This document shows, piece by piece, positions 1-8,959 of a stretch of 53,966 bases of DNA. Position 1 is the stretch's first letter. The number at the start of each line of letters is the position of its first letter. The translations under genes were made by a program, and so were the position numbers. Where the stretch lies: assembly GCA_026388415.1 (NCBI GenBank), contig JAPLJV010000055.1, positions 1 to 53,966 of the forward strand. The letters run 5' to 3'. This stretch comes from Deltaproteobacteria bacterium. Lineage in GTDB: Bacteria; Desulfobacterota; Syntrophia; Syntrophales; JACQWR01. The notes beneath the pieces are model-generated. The model was not told the DNA's origin. It did no database searches and worked only from the letters and a program-made list of their open reading frames with translations.

Positions 1-13
1 CACCTCAACAGTT

Positions 14-47
14 CCCCTCTTTAGAAAAGAGGGGTTAGGGGAGATTT
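14..47. repeat. Dispersed CCCCTCTTTA palindromic repeat, copy 1
   Basis: A short palindrome (CCCCTCTTTA...GAGGGG) is followed by a TTAGGGGAGATTT tail. The same module recurs near 4.4, 10.8, 11.4 and 26.9 kb, always between genes. This copy lies just downstream of rfbA and could also act as a transcription stop. Confidence 0.7.
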
Positions 48-83
48 GGTTAGTGTTGGGGAAGGTTTCGGGGCATGAAGAGG

Positions 84-947
84 TCACTTCAGGAGCGAAA
101 GGAGGTATTCCCCGTAGTGATTGTTGCTGACGGGGCTGGCCAGGGCGATTAGCTGGTCGGCCGTGATGTAGCCCTTGTTGTAGGCGATTTCTTCGAGGCA
201 GGCGACCTTCAAACCCTGGCGATGTTCGATCGTGGCGATGAAGTTGCTGGCCTCGAGCAGGCTCTCGTGGGTGCCCGTATCGAGCCAGGCGATGCCCCGA
301 CCCAGCACTTCCACCTGGAGTTGGCCGCGCTGCAGGTATTCCCGGATGACGTCCGTGATTTCCAGCTCTCCACGGGCCGAGGGCTTCAGCTTCCCGGCAA
401 TTTCTACTACGTCATTATCGTAGAAATACAGGCCCGTGACGGCATAGTTCGATTGCGGCTGCGCTGGTTTTTCCTCAATGCTGACCGCCCGGCCCTGCCC
501 ATCGAAGGCCACGACGCCGTACCGGTTGGGGTCTTTCACCCAGTAGACGAATACCAGGGCGCCTTTAGTCATCCGGCCTGCCTTTTCGAGGATCCCCGAG
601 AGCCCCTGGCCGAAGAAGATATTGTCTCCCAAAATCAGGCAGACATTGTCCCGCCCGATGAAAGGGGCGCCGATGGTGAAGGCCTGGGCGAGGCCGCCGG
701 GGTGGGGTTGCTCGGCATAGGAGAGTGACAAGCCTAACCGGGAGCCGTCGCCGAAGAGCTCCCGGTACAGCGGCAGATCGCGCGGTGTCGAAATGAGGAG
801 GATTTCCCGAATCCCGGACAGCATCAGGATCGAAAGCGGATAATAGATCATCGGCTTGTCAAAGATCGGCAGCAGTTGCTTGGAGACGGTGGTTGTCACC
901 GGGTAGAGCCGCGTGCCGGAACCGCCGGCGAGGATGATGCCTTTCAT
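84..947 (-). CDS. rfbA: Glucose-1-phosphate thymidylyltransferase
   Basis: This enzyme makes dTDP-glucose from glucose-1-phosphate and dTTP, the first step of dTDP-rhamnose synthesis, in the cytoplasm. The 287-residue length is normal for RfbA/RmlA. The N-terminus carries the nucleotidyltransferase signature [11 protein letters not shown] (residues 8-18) followed by [18 protein letters not shown]-type residues, and EKP near residue 158 is the sugar-phosphate-binding lysine region. It is the last gene seen in a minus-strand exopolysaccharide cluster, 46 bp after yjbH. No rfbB, rfbC or rfbD is in the window, so the rest of the rhamnose pathway must lie to the left or elsewhere. Confidence 0.96.
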   Translation of the reverse strand: MKGIILAGGSGTRLYPVTTTVSKQLLPIFDKPMIYYPLSILMLSGIREILLISTPRDLPLYRELFGDGSRLGLSLSYAEQPHPGGLAQAFTIGAPFIGRDNVCLILGDNIFFGQGLSGILEKAGRMTKGALVFVYWVKDPNRYGVVAFDGQGRAVSIEEKPAQPQSNYAVTGLYFYDNDVVEIAGKLKPSARGELEITDVIREYLQRGQLQVEVLGRGIAWLDTGTHESLLEASNFIATIEHRQGLKVACLEEIAYNKGYITADQLIALASPVSNNHYGEYLLSLLK

Positions 948-993
948 AAAAATACCGCCTGTATCAGGTTTTTCTGCATGGCCTTATTCCAAT

Positions 994-3135
994 TTAATTA
1001 AACCCCGCCTTTCGTCCATCCCTCGCCAACGCATCTTTCTTCAGATAAATTTGCGTGTTTCGGCGCATGTAGTCGAAAAGGTTGTTGAAATGGTCAATGT
1101 CCTGGGCTACATCGCGGGTCCAAGCGGAGACAGCGAAGTCGTAGGCGGTTTTTGAATCCGTGCCTTCGAAGAGGCGCATGGGAATCGTCACCGCAATCCC
1201 CTTGTCGTGGTAGCCCCTGTTAAAAGGGTCGGTAAAGACGTCCGTATTCGTTATGCTGTACCAGGCCGACAGGATCACACCGTTGAAGAATTTTGACAAC
1301 GTCACCACCGTCCCCCGATCGCCCGCCAGAAACTGACCAGTCTTGAAGTCGAGCGCCGCCTCGATCTCGGGAAAATTTATGCGCGTGTTTAAGAAGGCCG
1401 TCTGATAGACATCCTTGTAATCATTCTCCTTGAAACCAAAGGCCATATCAGGGTCCCGTTTCTTCACGAGACTGCCCGCCAGCCCCACCATCACCCGCCC
1501 GCCAAAAAGGGGTGTGGCCAATTCTGCATCCAGCCCGCCGTACTGAACCTCCAGAAGCCCCACATCCAGTCGGCCATAGATCTCATAGGGGAACTTTCTG
1601 ATCTGCTCGGCCATCAAAATCCCCAACACGGCCTTATTCTGCTGGTAAGGCACAATATCCGTCCGCACTGCCTCCGCCGAGGGAGTATTCAAAGAGGACA
1701 CCGTATTGAAGGGATAATATTCCAGACCCGTGATCAGGGATGCCCCCGACCAGGGATAGACGCCCACCCAGGCCCGCGCGCCGAAGCGGTACTTGAAAAA
1801 CCCCGAGGGATCGTTGAGGAATGTCCGAAAGGACGGCAGTATCCCGTAATCCCACCACTTCCGGTAAAGCTTCTTCCCGGGCAGACCATCGGTAATGTCC
1901 GTATTGAATACATCTGCCATACCGGACCTGATCCGGTATCCATTATTAGCACTGGATTCCGGCTTTCGCCGGAATGACGACGAGAGAAACTCCGCCGCCG
2001 TAATCTTCTCCGCCAGGAAGAGCGCCGCATCCTCGCGCAGGCAGGTAAGCGACACGATGGGAAGCCCGTTGTTCGCGATAATCAGGCGGAGCTCCCGAAT
2101 CTCGATGGGCGCAAACTCCGTTACGACCCGCAGCATCACCGCGACGGCCCGCGGCGTGTAGTAATACTTGTCGTTCCGGGCCTCTACCGCCAGCTTATCT
2201 CCGTCCCGCAGCACGATAATATCGCTGAAGCCGGAAGCATCCAGCCCGCGGGCGATCCGTTGCTCCCAGGGATGCAGAAGACGGTACTCAGGTTTTTCCT
2301 TGTAGGGATGATCATAAATTGGAATCAGGGGCACGCCCATATCGAAGGCCACAGAAATATTCGCCCCGATCTGCTGCCCCCGCTGCCAGCTCAGATCTGT
2401 CTCTACCCAATCCAGAGGCCGCCAGCGGATACCGAAGTTATATTGGGAGGGGACGGGTTCGGTAAAATACTTTGCCTGCGCCGGATCGCCGGTCTGCTCG
2501 TCGTAGCGGATCGGGTTGTACTCCGCCATCAGCATCAGCCGCTCCGACAGAGCAAACTGTACTCCCCAGAAGAATTGTCCATCCTGCCGGAAGGAGGCGT
2601 TGTCGGTGAACATCTCGACTGCGATTCCTTCCCCCTGTCCGGGCAGCGGCTGTTTCCCGTAGCGCCCGTTCCCGAAACCGATCGTGAAATCGAAGGGATA
2701 GATCTGCTTGCTCGCCACCAGGTACTGGGCGGGATAAACCCGCGTCCCGTGTGGATCCATGATCCCGACGGCGATGGCCGGCCACCACTTTCCTTCGGCG
2801 AGAAACTGATACTTGAAATCTATAGCCTTGTCCCTGGTATTGCCATAGTCCGCCGTAAGTGCTCCCACACCCATGACTTCCGTCACCCGCCCACCGATCT
2901 CCAACCCCGAAAGCAGCGCAACCGCAAAATAATAGTTTCGATACGGATCAACCTGGCTCGCGCCGAAGCGATACCGCCCCGCCCGCATCACCCGCGCCGT
3001 AGGAATCTCCATGATCCCCGTCCCGCCCCAGTTCGCCGGTCCGTCAAAGGGTTCATCCGCCGCTACCGCAGTCCCAATCAACGCCGCAACCAAAAACCAG
3101 ACAAAAAAAAGGGCTAACGCCCTTTGCTTCAGCAT
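994..3135 (-). CDS. YjbH/GfcD-like outer-membrane exopolysaccharide protein
   Basis: The 713-residue protein has a cleavable signal (hydrophobic stretch 8-26, AVA-A cleavage) and the features of the YjbH family: an N-terminal GPANWGGTGIMEIPTARVM block, many amphipathic beta segments and aromatic-rich strands. YjbH/GfcD proteins are predicted outer-membrane barrels involved in polysaccharide secretion. The protein is close to the length of E. coli YjbH (about 700). Residues about 386-408 (SFRRKPESS...NNGYRIRSG) do not look like family sequence: they are encoded by a dispersed palindromic repeat inserted in frame (1919-1980). The gene is in the minus-strand export operon between gmd and rfbA. 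Its role is inferred from family and context. Confidence 0.85.
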   Translation of the reverse strand: MLKQRALALFFVWFLVAALIGTAVAADEPFDGPANWGGTGIMEIPTARVMRAGRYRFGASQVDPYRNYYFAVALLSGLEIGGRVTEVMGVGALTADYGNTRDKAIDFKYQFLAEGKWWPAIAVGIMDPHGTRVYPAQYLVASKQIYPFDFTIGFGNGRYGKQPLPGQGEGIAVEMFTDNASFRQDGQFFWGVQFALSERLMLMAEYNPIRYDEQTGDPAQAKYFTEPVPSQYNFGIRWRPLDWVETDLSWQRGQQIGANISVAFDMGVPLIPIYDHPYKEKPEYRLLHPWEQRIARGLDASGFSDIIVLRDGDKLAVEARNDKYYYTPRAVAVMLRVVTEFAPIEIRELRLIIANNGLPIVSLTCLREDAALFLAEKITAAEFLSSSFRRKPESSANNGYRIRSGMADVFNTDITDGLPGKKLYRKWWDYGILPSFRTFLNDPSGFFKYRFGARAWVGVYPWSGASLITGLEYYPFNTVSSLNTPSAEAVRTDIVPYQQNKAVLGILMAEQIRKFPYEIYGRLDVGLLEVQYGGLDAELATPLFGGRVMVGLAGSLVKKRDPDMAFGFKENDYKDVYQTAFLNTRINFPEIEAALDFKTGQFLAGDRGTVVTLSKFFNGVILSAWYSITNTDVFTDPFNRGYHDKGIAVTIPMRLFEGTDSKTAYDFAVSAWTRDVAQDIDHFNNLFDYMRRNTQIYLKKDALARDGRKAGFN
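1919..1980. repeat. CCGGC-type palindromic repeat inserted in frame in yjbH
   Basis: Two adjacent inverted repeats are visible: ATACCGGA...TCCGGTAT (1919-1939) and ATTCCGGCTTTCGCCGGAAT (1956-1975), followed by GACGA. A related unit is at about 3186-3285 outside any gene. The element contributes about 22 codons to yjbH without breaking the frame. Confidence 0.75.
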
Positions 3136-3185
3136 CCTGATATTCCTTTACGTTTTAAGAGACTTTGCACAACTCCCTTATTCGT

Positions 3186-3285
3186 CATTCCGGTGCTCTT
3201 TTCAGTCCTCGCTTGACGGGGAAAAACCGGAATCCAGGAAGTGGCTGATAATACTGGATACCGGCCTTCGCCGGTATGACATAAT
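3186..3285. repeat. CCGGC-type palindromic repeat, intergenic copy
   Basis: This copy lies between yjbH and gmd. It contains ATTCCGG...CCGGAAT arms (3187-3234) and the tight hairpin ATACCGGCCTTCGCCGGTAT (3258-3277) followed by GAC. It shares the CTGGAT-CCGGC-TTCGCCGG-ATGAC core with the copy inside yjbH, which marks both as members of one family. Confidence 0.7.
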
Positions 3286-3341
3286 TGATGGTTTTCTGTA
3301 ATTGTGCAAGGTTTCTTAAAGTGTTAGAGCGTAAAACATAA

Positions 3342-4364
3342 TTACATCCTGTTGCCGCAGGTATAGCCGGCGTTGAGCAGGGTCTTTTCTTTGGCGGCGA
3401 TTTCGAGGTCGGCGGCGACCATCATGTCAATAAGCTGATCGAAGCTGACTTTCGGCTGCCAGTTGAGGTCGTGGCGGGCCCGGGAGGCATCGCCCAGCAG
3501 AACGTCCACCTCGGTGGGGCGGAAATAACGGGGGTCTACGGCCACATACTGCTTATAATCAAGATCCAGCCGGGCAAATACCTTCTCCGTAAATTCACGG
3601 ACCGAATAGGTCTCGCCCGTGGCGATGACATAATCTTCAGGCCGCTCCTGCTGGAGCATGAGCCACATGGCCTCGACATAATCCCCGGCATAGCCCCAGT
3701 CGCGCTTGGCCTCAAGATTGCCGAGGTAGAGCTTGTCCTGGAGACACAGTTTGATCCGCGTCGCCGCCCGGGTGATCTTGCGCGTAACGAATGTCTCGCC
3801 GCGGCGGGGCGATTCGTGATTGAAGAGGATGCCGTTGGCCGCAAATATCTTATAAGCATCCCGGTAATTGCGGACGACATAGTAGGCGTAAACCTTGGCG
3901 GCGGCGTACGGACTCCGGGGTTGGAAGGGCGTCGTCTCGCTCTGCGGGGGCAGCGCGGCGCCGAACATCTCGCTCGAAGATGCCTGATAGAAACGGGCCT
4001 TGATCCCCGTCCTCCGGATGGCCTCCAAAAGGCGAATGGTCCCGAGGCCCGTCACGTCCCCCGTGTACTCGGGCATATCGAAGCTCACGCGCACATGGCT
4101 CTGGGCGCCGAGATTATATATTTCATCCGGTCTTATTTCATTAATCAGATCGGTCAGATGACCAGAAACCGAGAGGTCGCCGTAGTGGAGATAGACCCGC
4201 GCCTGGGGGTCATGGAAATCCTTGTAAAGGTGATCAATGCGGTTTGTGTTGAAGGTGCTGGCCCGGCGGATAAGGCCATGGATCTCATAGCCCTTGTTGA
4301 GCAACAGCTCCGCCAGATAGGAACCATCCTGACCCGTGATGCCCGTGATGAGCGCTTTTTTCAT
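3342..4364 (-). CDS. gmd: GDP-mannose 4,6-dehydratase
   Basis: This enzyme converts GDP-mannose to GDP-4-keto-6-deoxymannose, the precursor of GDP-fucose, GDP-rhamnose and perosamine. The 340-residue short-chain dehydrogenase has the Rossmann glycine motif GITGQDGS (8-15), the catalytic serine region SSSEMFG (129-135) and Tyr153/Lys157 in [22 protein letters not shown] is the Gmd-specific block. It sits in the polysaccharide operon. The product of the next step (fucose synthase or reductase) is not in the window, so the final deoxysugar is unknown. Confidence 0.96.
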   Translation of the reverse strand: MKKALITGITGQDGSYLAELLLNKGYEIHGLIRRASTFNTNRIDHLYKDFHDPQARVYLHYGDLSVSGHLTDLINEIRPDEIYNLGAQSHVRVSFDMPEYTGDVTGLGTIRLLEAIRRTGIKARFYQASSSEMFGAALPPQSETTPFQPRSPYAAAKVYAYYVVRNYRDAYKIFAANGILFNHESPRRGETFVTRKITRAATRIKLCLQDKLYLGNLEAKRDWGYAGDYVEAMWLMLQQERPEDYVIATGETYSVREFTEKVFARLDLDYKQYVAVDPRYFRPTEVDVLLGDASRARHDLNWQPKVSFDQLIDMMVAADLEIAAKEKTLLNAGYTCGNRM

Positions 4365-4395
4365 AAATTATCAAACCAGACTATTGCGGGTTTCC

Positions 4396-4495
4396 AAATC
4401 CCCCTTTACTAAAGGGGGAGATTATAGTTCCCCTCTTGGGAAAAGAGGCAACCCTCTGCTTCCCCTCTTTAGTAAAGAGGGGTCAGGGGAGATTT
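4396..4495. repeat. Dispersed CCCCTCTTTA palindromic repeat, copy 2 (compound)
   Basis: Three palindromic modules in a row (CCCCCTTTACTAAAGGGGG, CCCCTCTTGGGAAAAGAGG and CCCCTCTTTAGTAAAGAGGGG), ending in TCAGGGGAGATTT. The compound fills most of the gap between gmd and the next upstream gene of the operon, so operon RNA would carry several strong hairpins here. Confidence 0.75.
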
Positions 4496-4520
4496 GATCA
4501 ACACTCCGATAATGTTTCAA

Positions 4521-5027
4521 TTACTTGCGGGTGGAGAAGGTCTCTTCGAGGCCGACCTTCCAGGCGCCTTCTTCCCGGAACATCTTCAGAATGGCGTCGC
4601 GGTCGGATTTTCTGTAGCGAATGATAATCTCGGCGGTATCTTTTTTTATCTCGCCCATGGTCCACTTGCTTTCTTCGAGAACCAGCCTCGGCTCGAACTG
4701 CAAGACATAATTTGTCCAGTAATCACGGGCAAGATCGCCGCCGGCAGCGAAATCCGCCCCGATGCGCTCGTCCGCATAGTCGAACCCGCCCTTACCGATG
4801 GCCTTGCGCACATTTTTTATGATGCTTCGCCGCGACTGGACGGACAGACCGCGCCACAGGGCCGGATAAGCCGCCTGCGACATATTCTGGAATACTGCTT
4901 CCGCCGCGCTCAGAACACTGCCAACGTCCCGGGCGTCTCCTGCTGCCTGCGGCTTCGCAGGAAGCAACAGGCAGCAGATGAGGAACATCCCTACTAAAAA
5001 CAATATGTTACTTTTATTTTTGCCCAA
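4521..5027 (-). CDS. Exported protein of unknown function in the exopolysaccharide cluster
   Basis: I do not recognise the family with confidence. The 168-residue product starts with a clear signal peptide (positively charged start, hydrophobic 8-22, cleavage near PQAAG). The remaining about 140 residues are a mixed alpha/beta domain with an ELVLEESKW-like block and a YRKSDRDAILKMF...WKVGLEE end, reminiscent of small periplasmic NTF2-like domains. The start is a TTG at 5027; no in-frame ATG gives a complete signal peptide. It is 18 bp downstream of the YjbE-like gene, where YjbF would be in enteric yjbEFGH operons, but it lacks a lipobox. A periplasmic role in polysaccharide secretion is only inferred. 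Confidence 0.75.
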   Translation of the reverse strand: MGKNKSNILFLVGMFLICCLLLPAKPQAAGDARDVGSVLSAAEAVFQNMSQAAYPALWRGLSVQSRRSIIKNVRKAIGKGGFDYADERIGADFAAGGDLARDYWTNYVLQFEPRLVLEESKWTMGEIKKDTAEIIIRYRKSDRDAILKMFREEGAWKVGLEETFSTRK

Positions 5028-5045
5028 TACACCAAGTGATGACTA

Positions 5046-5315
5046 TCAATGGTGATGGGTTGACGTGGTCGAACCTGAACCAGCCGATACACCGGCCGCT
5101 ACCGCTGCCGCTGCTACTGCTGCTCCTACGGCAATCGTTCCGGTCGTTAACCCGGCTGCCGCTCCGGCCCCTGCAGATGCCCCGGCACCGCCGGCGCCAG
5201 AACCGGCCGCCGCCGTGCCTGCCTCAGCAGCAGCCGCAAATGCCTGAAACGGAACGGCCATCACCAAAACGAATAAAATTGCCACGACACTAACAAATTT
5301 TCCGAACTTCCGCAT
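5046..5315 (-). CDS. YjbE/GfcA-like small Ala/Gly-rich exported protein
   Basis: The 89-residue protein has a signal peptide (RKFGKFVSVVAILFVLVMAVPFQAFA) and a mature part made almost only of Ala, Gly, Ser, Thr and Val, ending in STTSTHHH. Composition, size and location next to a YjbH-family gene match YjbE/GfcA, the small low-complexity proteins that open enteric group-4-capsule/yjb operons; I infer this from composition, not alignment. The ATG at 5315 is chosen because AAGGAGGAG lies 7 nt upstream; a TTG two codons earlier overlaps the Shine-Dalgarno spacer. It has its own strong promoter (5407-5435), unusual for a mid-operon gene, suggesting high expression. The extreme composition makes the opposite strand look open in other frames. 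Confidence 0.8.
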   Translation of the reverse strand: MRKFGKFVSVVAILFVLVMAVPFQAFAAAAEAGTAAAGSGAGGAGASAGAGAAAGLTTGTIAVGAAVAAAAVAAGVSAGSGSTTSTHHH

Positions 5316-5406
5316 GATCAACCTCCTCCTTGAAAAAGTAGTCTAACAATCTGTCGGAGAGATTTCTCTCCACCTCGGGACTAAAAAGCAACCAATGTTT
5401 TGCGAC

Positions 5407-5435
5407 AATCTAAACTCTCATCCTCCCCATGTCAA
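5407..5435 (-). promoter_or_regulatory. Sigma70-type promoter for the YjbE-like gene
   Basis: On the minus strand TTGACA (5435-5430) and TAGATT (5412-5407) are separated by exactly 17 bp. Transcription would start near 5400, giving a leader of about 85 nt before the ATG at 5315. It lies in the 160-bp gap after the SLBB export gene. Confidence 0.65.
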
Positions 5436-5441
5436 GAAAAA

Positions 5442-5458
5442 TTTCACAATTTGTGAAA
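5442..5458. promoter_or_regulatory. Perfect 17-bp palindrome, candidate activator site
   Basis: TTTCACAA-T-TTGTGAAA is a perfect inverted repeat centred at 5450, about 50 bp upstream of the predicted start point of the YjbE-like gene and just upstream of its -35 box. That is the usual place for a dimeric activator such as a CRP/FNR-family protein. The regulator is unknown. Confidence 0.5.
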
Positions 5459-5476
5459 AATATTTTACCTGCCGGC

Positions 5477-8400
5477 TTAGAAGAGAGTTATGAGCACACC
5501 GGCAGACACTGCCGTATTCATCAATATCTGCGTGATATCGCGGACGTTCCTCATCCAGGCGATCCGTTCGACCTTCTCCGGCACGACGATGGTGTCGCCC
5601 GGTTCGATTTCCTTGATCTCTTCGCCGGCGCCGGCAAGTTCCCAGCGATTCTGCGATGAGCTCCAGTTGAAGAACCCGCGGGCTATCTTCCGGGCAGAAC
5701 CGTCCACCTTCAGAACAAAAACGTTGCCCGTGTCGGCGAAACCGGCATAGCCGCCGGTCTGTTCGATGTAGTCCTTATAGTCCAGCCGGTCGGCATAGAC
5801 ATAACTGCCCTGGATCATCACAGCGCCAACAACATTGACGACGCTGTTCTTCTGGGGAAGAAAAAGGTTATCGTGGTCCTCAAGCTCAATGTCATATTCA
5901 CTGCCCTTGAGCAGGCGCAGGTGAGCCATGTAAATCGTCATCCGGCCCGTGGCCTTGAGTTTCCTTAGTGACTCGACGAACTTTTGCTTCTGCTCCATTT
6001 CGGCCTTCTTACCGGCAATCTCTTCAGCCGATATCGCCGTGGATAAACTTTGGCCGCCGGAAAGAAGTTCCCGCTCCAAACGGTCCGCCATCTCCAGGAT
6101 GCTCTTCTGCTGGAGATCGCGCACCCGCTCCCGCGTGAACATGGTCCCTCGCAGATAGGCCGTTTCCTTGTAACCGCCCGCCCGTTCGATGAGCGACGAG
6201 AGCTTCTCCCCCCTGCGGATCGCGTAGGTACCGGGGAAGCGCACTTCACCCTCGATCTTGACGAATTTCTCCTGCCGCCAATCCGGGATCTGCTTCACCA
6301 ACAGGCGATCGTAGGGCCGCAGAGGGGCATTCTGGCCGGTATCGCCGGCGAAAGCCTTCCGTAAGTTCAGGTTGCGATTTTCATATTTCGTATTTTGGCC
6401 GCCATCAACAATCATGGATGTCAATTCGGCTTCATCGAGGTAGGCCGATTCCTTGATGTTACCGGCTGCAAACAGCAGATCCCGAACGGTCATCCCCTCG
6501 GTTAGCGGGTACTGCCCGGTCCGGCTGACCTCCCCTTCGATGGTCACGAATTTTTCCGGTATGGACTCCTGAATATGGTGAATAACCAGACGATCCTTGT
6601 CCTGCAAGACGATATTGTCCTGGTCGCGCTCGGCCAGAGCACGGGCAATATCCACGATCATCATGGTCACGCCCCTGCTCTCCGGATTGGTTCGGAAGAT
6701 GTGGGCAGAATCCAGAGAGGCGTACGCATTCGGTCCGCCGGCCATAAAGAGAGCGTCTTTGACGCGCATATTCTTCTGCAGGGGGTATTTCCCCGGGTTG
6801 CGCACCTCACCGCTGACTGTTATGTCGGGCCTGTTATGGAAATCCCACTGGCGGAAGATATAAATCTCATCGTAGGGCTGCAACGCCAGGTCCTCGCCGG
6901 GCGCTTTCTGCAGGACAGCCTCGCCTAACTTGAAAGGTACAATCGTCGGCTCCATCGTCGGTTTTTTGTAACGCTTGACAAAGGCATAGGATAGATTCGT
7001 ATCGGGCTGCAGGTCCCTCTCCATAATCATCATGGAAACGGTGCTTCCCGGCTGAAACTGATACTTTCCCGGCCGCTTCACGTTGCCATACAGATAAACG
7101 ACGTTCACATCCTCGTCCACCACGCGAAATATCTTAACCCGGTCGCCATCCTGCAGAGCGAAAGAATCCTTCCTGTCCTTCATGGCTGCCAGAGAAGTAT
7201 CCAGGACGACTCGTTCCTGGTTGTTGGCATAACGCTGAACCTGGATCTGCCCGCCAAAAGCGGATGTCTTGAGGCCCCCCGCCAAATCCAGTATCTTAAG
7301 CAGGGACTGTTCCTGCTTAAGTTCGTACAGGGCGGGTACCTTCACATCGCCGTAGATGGCCACGGTGGCCTCCGGCTTGGGGACAAAGATGACATCCCCC
7401 TGTTGGAGCCGTAAGTCTTTCGACTTGTCGCCGTTTAAAATCAGGTCATAGAGGTCAAAGACGCTTACCACCTTATCGTTGCGTTTTAGCTGGATATTCC
7501 GCATGGAACCAAGTTGCACAGGCAGCAGTGTCTCCTTTTCCGTCAGCGCTTCCTTGTACCGCTTCTCGGGGAAGACATGCTGCTTCAGGGTGTAGTCCCG
7601 CTCCACCATGTCCCTGCTGCTATCCAGTTTCCGTAATTCATCTTCCAGGTAGCGGACGTCAAGTTTCGTGTAATCCTTCATCTTTTCTGTAAGTTCCTTG
7701 TCCGACTTTATTTTTTCAACGAGCTGCCGGAGGCTCGTGTATTTATCCCGATTCTTCTCGACCGTCTCCAAGTCCTCCAGTTCTTTCTGCAGCTGTTCCC
7801 CATCCAGTTCCCGGACGCGCTTGATCACATCCTCGGACTGGCGTTCCTCCTGGAAGATGGTCAGAAGTTTCTTGAGCACTGAACCTTGATCTTTCCCGGT
7901 AGCGCCACCGGGAAGTTGCGCCGCACTGGGAAATTGGGTAGCGCCATCGGGGAATTGGACAGTACCACCGGGGAATTGGGCAGCGCCACTGGGGAATTGG
8001 GCGGCGCTACCGGGGAATTGGGCAGCGCCACCGGGGAATTGGATAGCGCTACCGGGGAATTGGGCAGCGCTACCGGGAAGTTGGGGGCTCTTCGCTCTAA
8101 TATCCGCCCCCGTGAGTTCCCGGTCAGAGATACGATCCCTTTCCTTTCTTAACCGCTCCACAAGCTGGAGGGCATCGTCATTCTCCTTTTTGATTTTTTC
8201 CCGGTACCAATCGTTGAGAAGGGATTTCGTCTCCGGCCCGCCCGCGTAAATCAGGGCGTTCAGGATCGTGTCGAAGGCGCTGACCGTGTAGGCGCCGGGC
8301 TGCTTCACCGCCCCGACAACGAACACGGTGATGCTGCGCAGCTCTCCCATTGTCACGCTGGCGCTCACGCCGAGGACGGATTCCACTTCCTTGCGGATGG

Positions 8401-8959
8401 CGGCCACGACCTGCTTGTAGGTCTGGCCGGCCACATTGATGCTGCCGACCTGGGGGATGTAAACGCTGCCGTTGCGCTGCACCGTCAGGGTATAGGTCTC
8501 ATTCAGCCGCCCCCAGACATTCACTACTATGTCATCATCGGGTCCGACGACATAGTCGAGGGTAACGGGCATGTTTGTCGGTGGAGAGAAGGAAGTTGGA
8601 CCGGCGGAAAAGAGCTGCTGCCCGAAAACCTTCAGCTCCTCGGGGGGCAGAATACCCTTTTCCTGAATAAGTGTTTCCAGCATCGGATAGGTGAGGTCGG
8701 CCTTTTCTGGTACGGCCGCCGTTGTATCTCCCGTGGAGCCGGCCGGTTTTTTCGCCTCGGTGCCAAGTCTTTTGGCTTCGCCGTTCTTCTTCGTCGCCGG
8801 AGTTTTGCCGCGCAGATCCGGGAGGCTCTGCAGGTATTTACCGAGGTCCGGCAGCGCCGCATCCAGTGCGAAAACGTTAAGGGATGTGGCCAGAAGAAGA
8901 GCCACCGACAGAATCCATATCCAATTTCTAAGAGATTTATTCATTTTTCTCACTTTCAT
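5477..8959 (-). CDS. Giant multi-SLBB polysaccharide export protein (Wza-related)
   Basis: The 1160-residue protein is about three times the length of Wza. After a signal peptide (about 10-32) comes a poly_export domain (DYVVGPDDDIVVNVWGRLN, about 135-200), then several SLBB-type repeats recognisable by G-x-V-x-x-PG-x-Y followed by L...AGG (for example VVGAVKQPGAYT, VSGEVRNPGKYP, IEGEVSRTGQYP, IEGEVRFPGTYA, VVGAVMIQGSYV). A low-complexity tandem FPGxAxQ tract (about 290-350) and a charged coiled-coil region (about 360-480) interrupt the array. The C-terminus ends with a hydrophobic helix. It presumably forms the periplasm-spanning or outer-membrane exit channel. The start overlaps the wzz stop as ATGA, indicating translational coupling. 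Confidence 0.93.
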   Translation of the reverse strand: MKVRKMNKSLRNWIWILSVALLLATSLNVFALDAALPDLGKYLQSLPDLRGKTPATKKNGEAKRLGTEAKKPAGSTGDTTAAVPEKADLTYPMLETLIQEKGILPPEELKVFGQQLFSAGPTSFSPPTNMPVTLDYVVGPDDDIVVNVWGRLNETYTLTVQRNGSVYIPQVGSINVAGQTYKQVVAAIRKEVESVLGVSASVTMGELRSITVFVVGAVKQPGAYTVSAFDTILNALIYAGGPETKSLLNDWYREKIKKENDDALQLVERLRKERDRISDRELTGADIRAKSPQLPGSAAQFPGSAIQFPGGAAQFPGSAAQFPSGAAQFPGGTVQFPDGATQFPSAAQLPGGATGKDQGSVLKKLLTIFQEERQSEDVIKRVRELDGEQLQKELEDLETVEKNRDKYTSLRQLVEKIKSDKELTEKMKDYTKLDVRYLEDELRKLDSSRDMVERDYTLKQHVFPEKRYKEALTEKETLLPVQLGSMRNIQLKRNDKVVSVFDLYDLILNGDKSKDLRLQQGDVIFVPKPEATVAIYGDVKVPALYELKQEQSLLKILDLAGGLKTSAFGGQIQVQRYANNQERVVLDTSLAAMKDRKDSFALQDGDRVKIFRVVDEDVNVVYLYGNVKRPGKYQFQPGSTVSMMIMERDLQPDTNLSYAFVKRYKKPTMEPTIVPFKLGEAVLQKAPGEDLALQPYDEIYIFRQWDFHNRPDITVSGEVRNPGKYPLQKNMRVKDALFMAGGPNAYASLDSAHIFRTNPESRGVTMMIVDIARALAERDQDNIVLQDKDRLVIHHIQESIPEKFVTIEGEVSRTGQYPLTEGMTVRDLLFAAGNIKESAYLDEAELTSMIVDGGQNTKYENRNLNLRKAFAGDTGQNAPLRPYDRLLVKQIPDWRQEKFVKIEGEVRFPGTYAIRRGEKLSSLIERAGGYKETAYLRGTMFTRERVRDLQQKSILEMADRLERELLSGGQSLSTAISAEEIAGKKAEMEQKQKFVESLRKLKATGRMTIYMAHLRLLKGSEYDIELEDHDNLFLPQKNSVVNVVGAVMIQGSYVYADRLDYKDYIEQTGGYAGFADTGNVFVLKVDGSARKIARGFFNWSSSQNRWELAGAGEEIKEIEPGDTIVVPEKVERIAWMRNVRDITQILMNTAVSAGVLITLF
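7909..8088 (-). repeat. 21-bp minisatellite inside the SLBB export gene
   Basis: About eight tandem copies of a 21-bp unit (plus-strand consensus GGGGAATTGGGCAGCGCCAC plus one base) encode FPGSAAQ-like heptapeptides. The units differ by a few substitutions, and the last is shortened to FPSAAQ. Unit length is a multiple of three, so copy-number changes would keep the frame. Confidence 0.9.

Noticed and set aside
2260-3117. 285-codon open frame antisense to yjbH
   Set aside because: Shadow frame with Pro/Arg/His-rich product; yjbH on the other strand has signal peptide and family features.
7886-8152. Open frame with TGELGSA repeats antisense to the SLBB gene
   Set aside because: It is the complementary reading of the 21-bp minisatellite; the repeat makes several frames open by chance.
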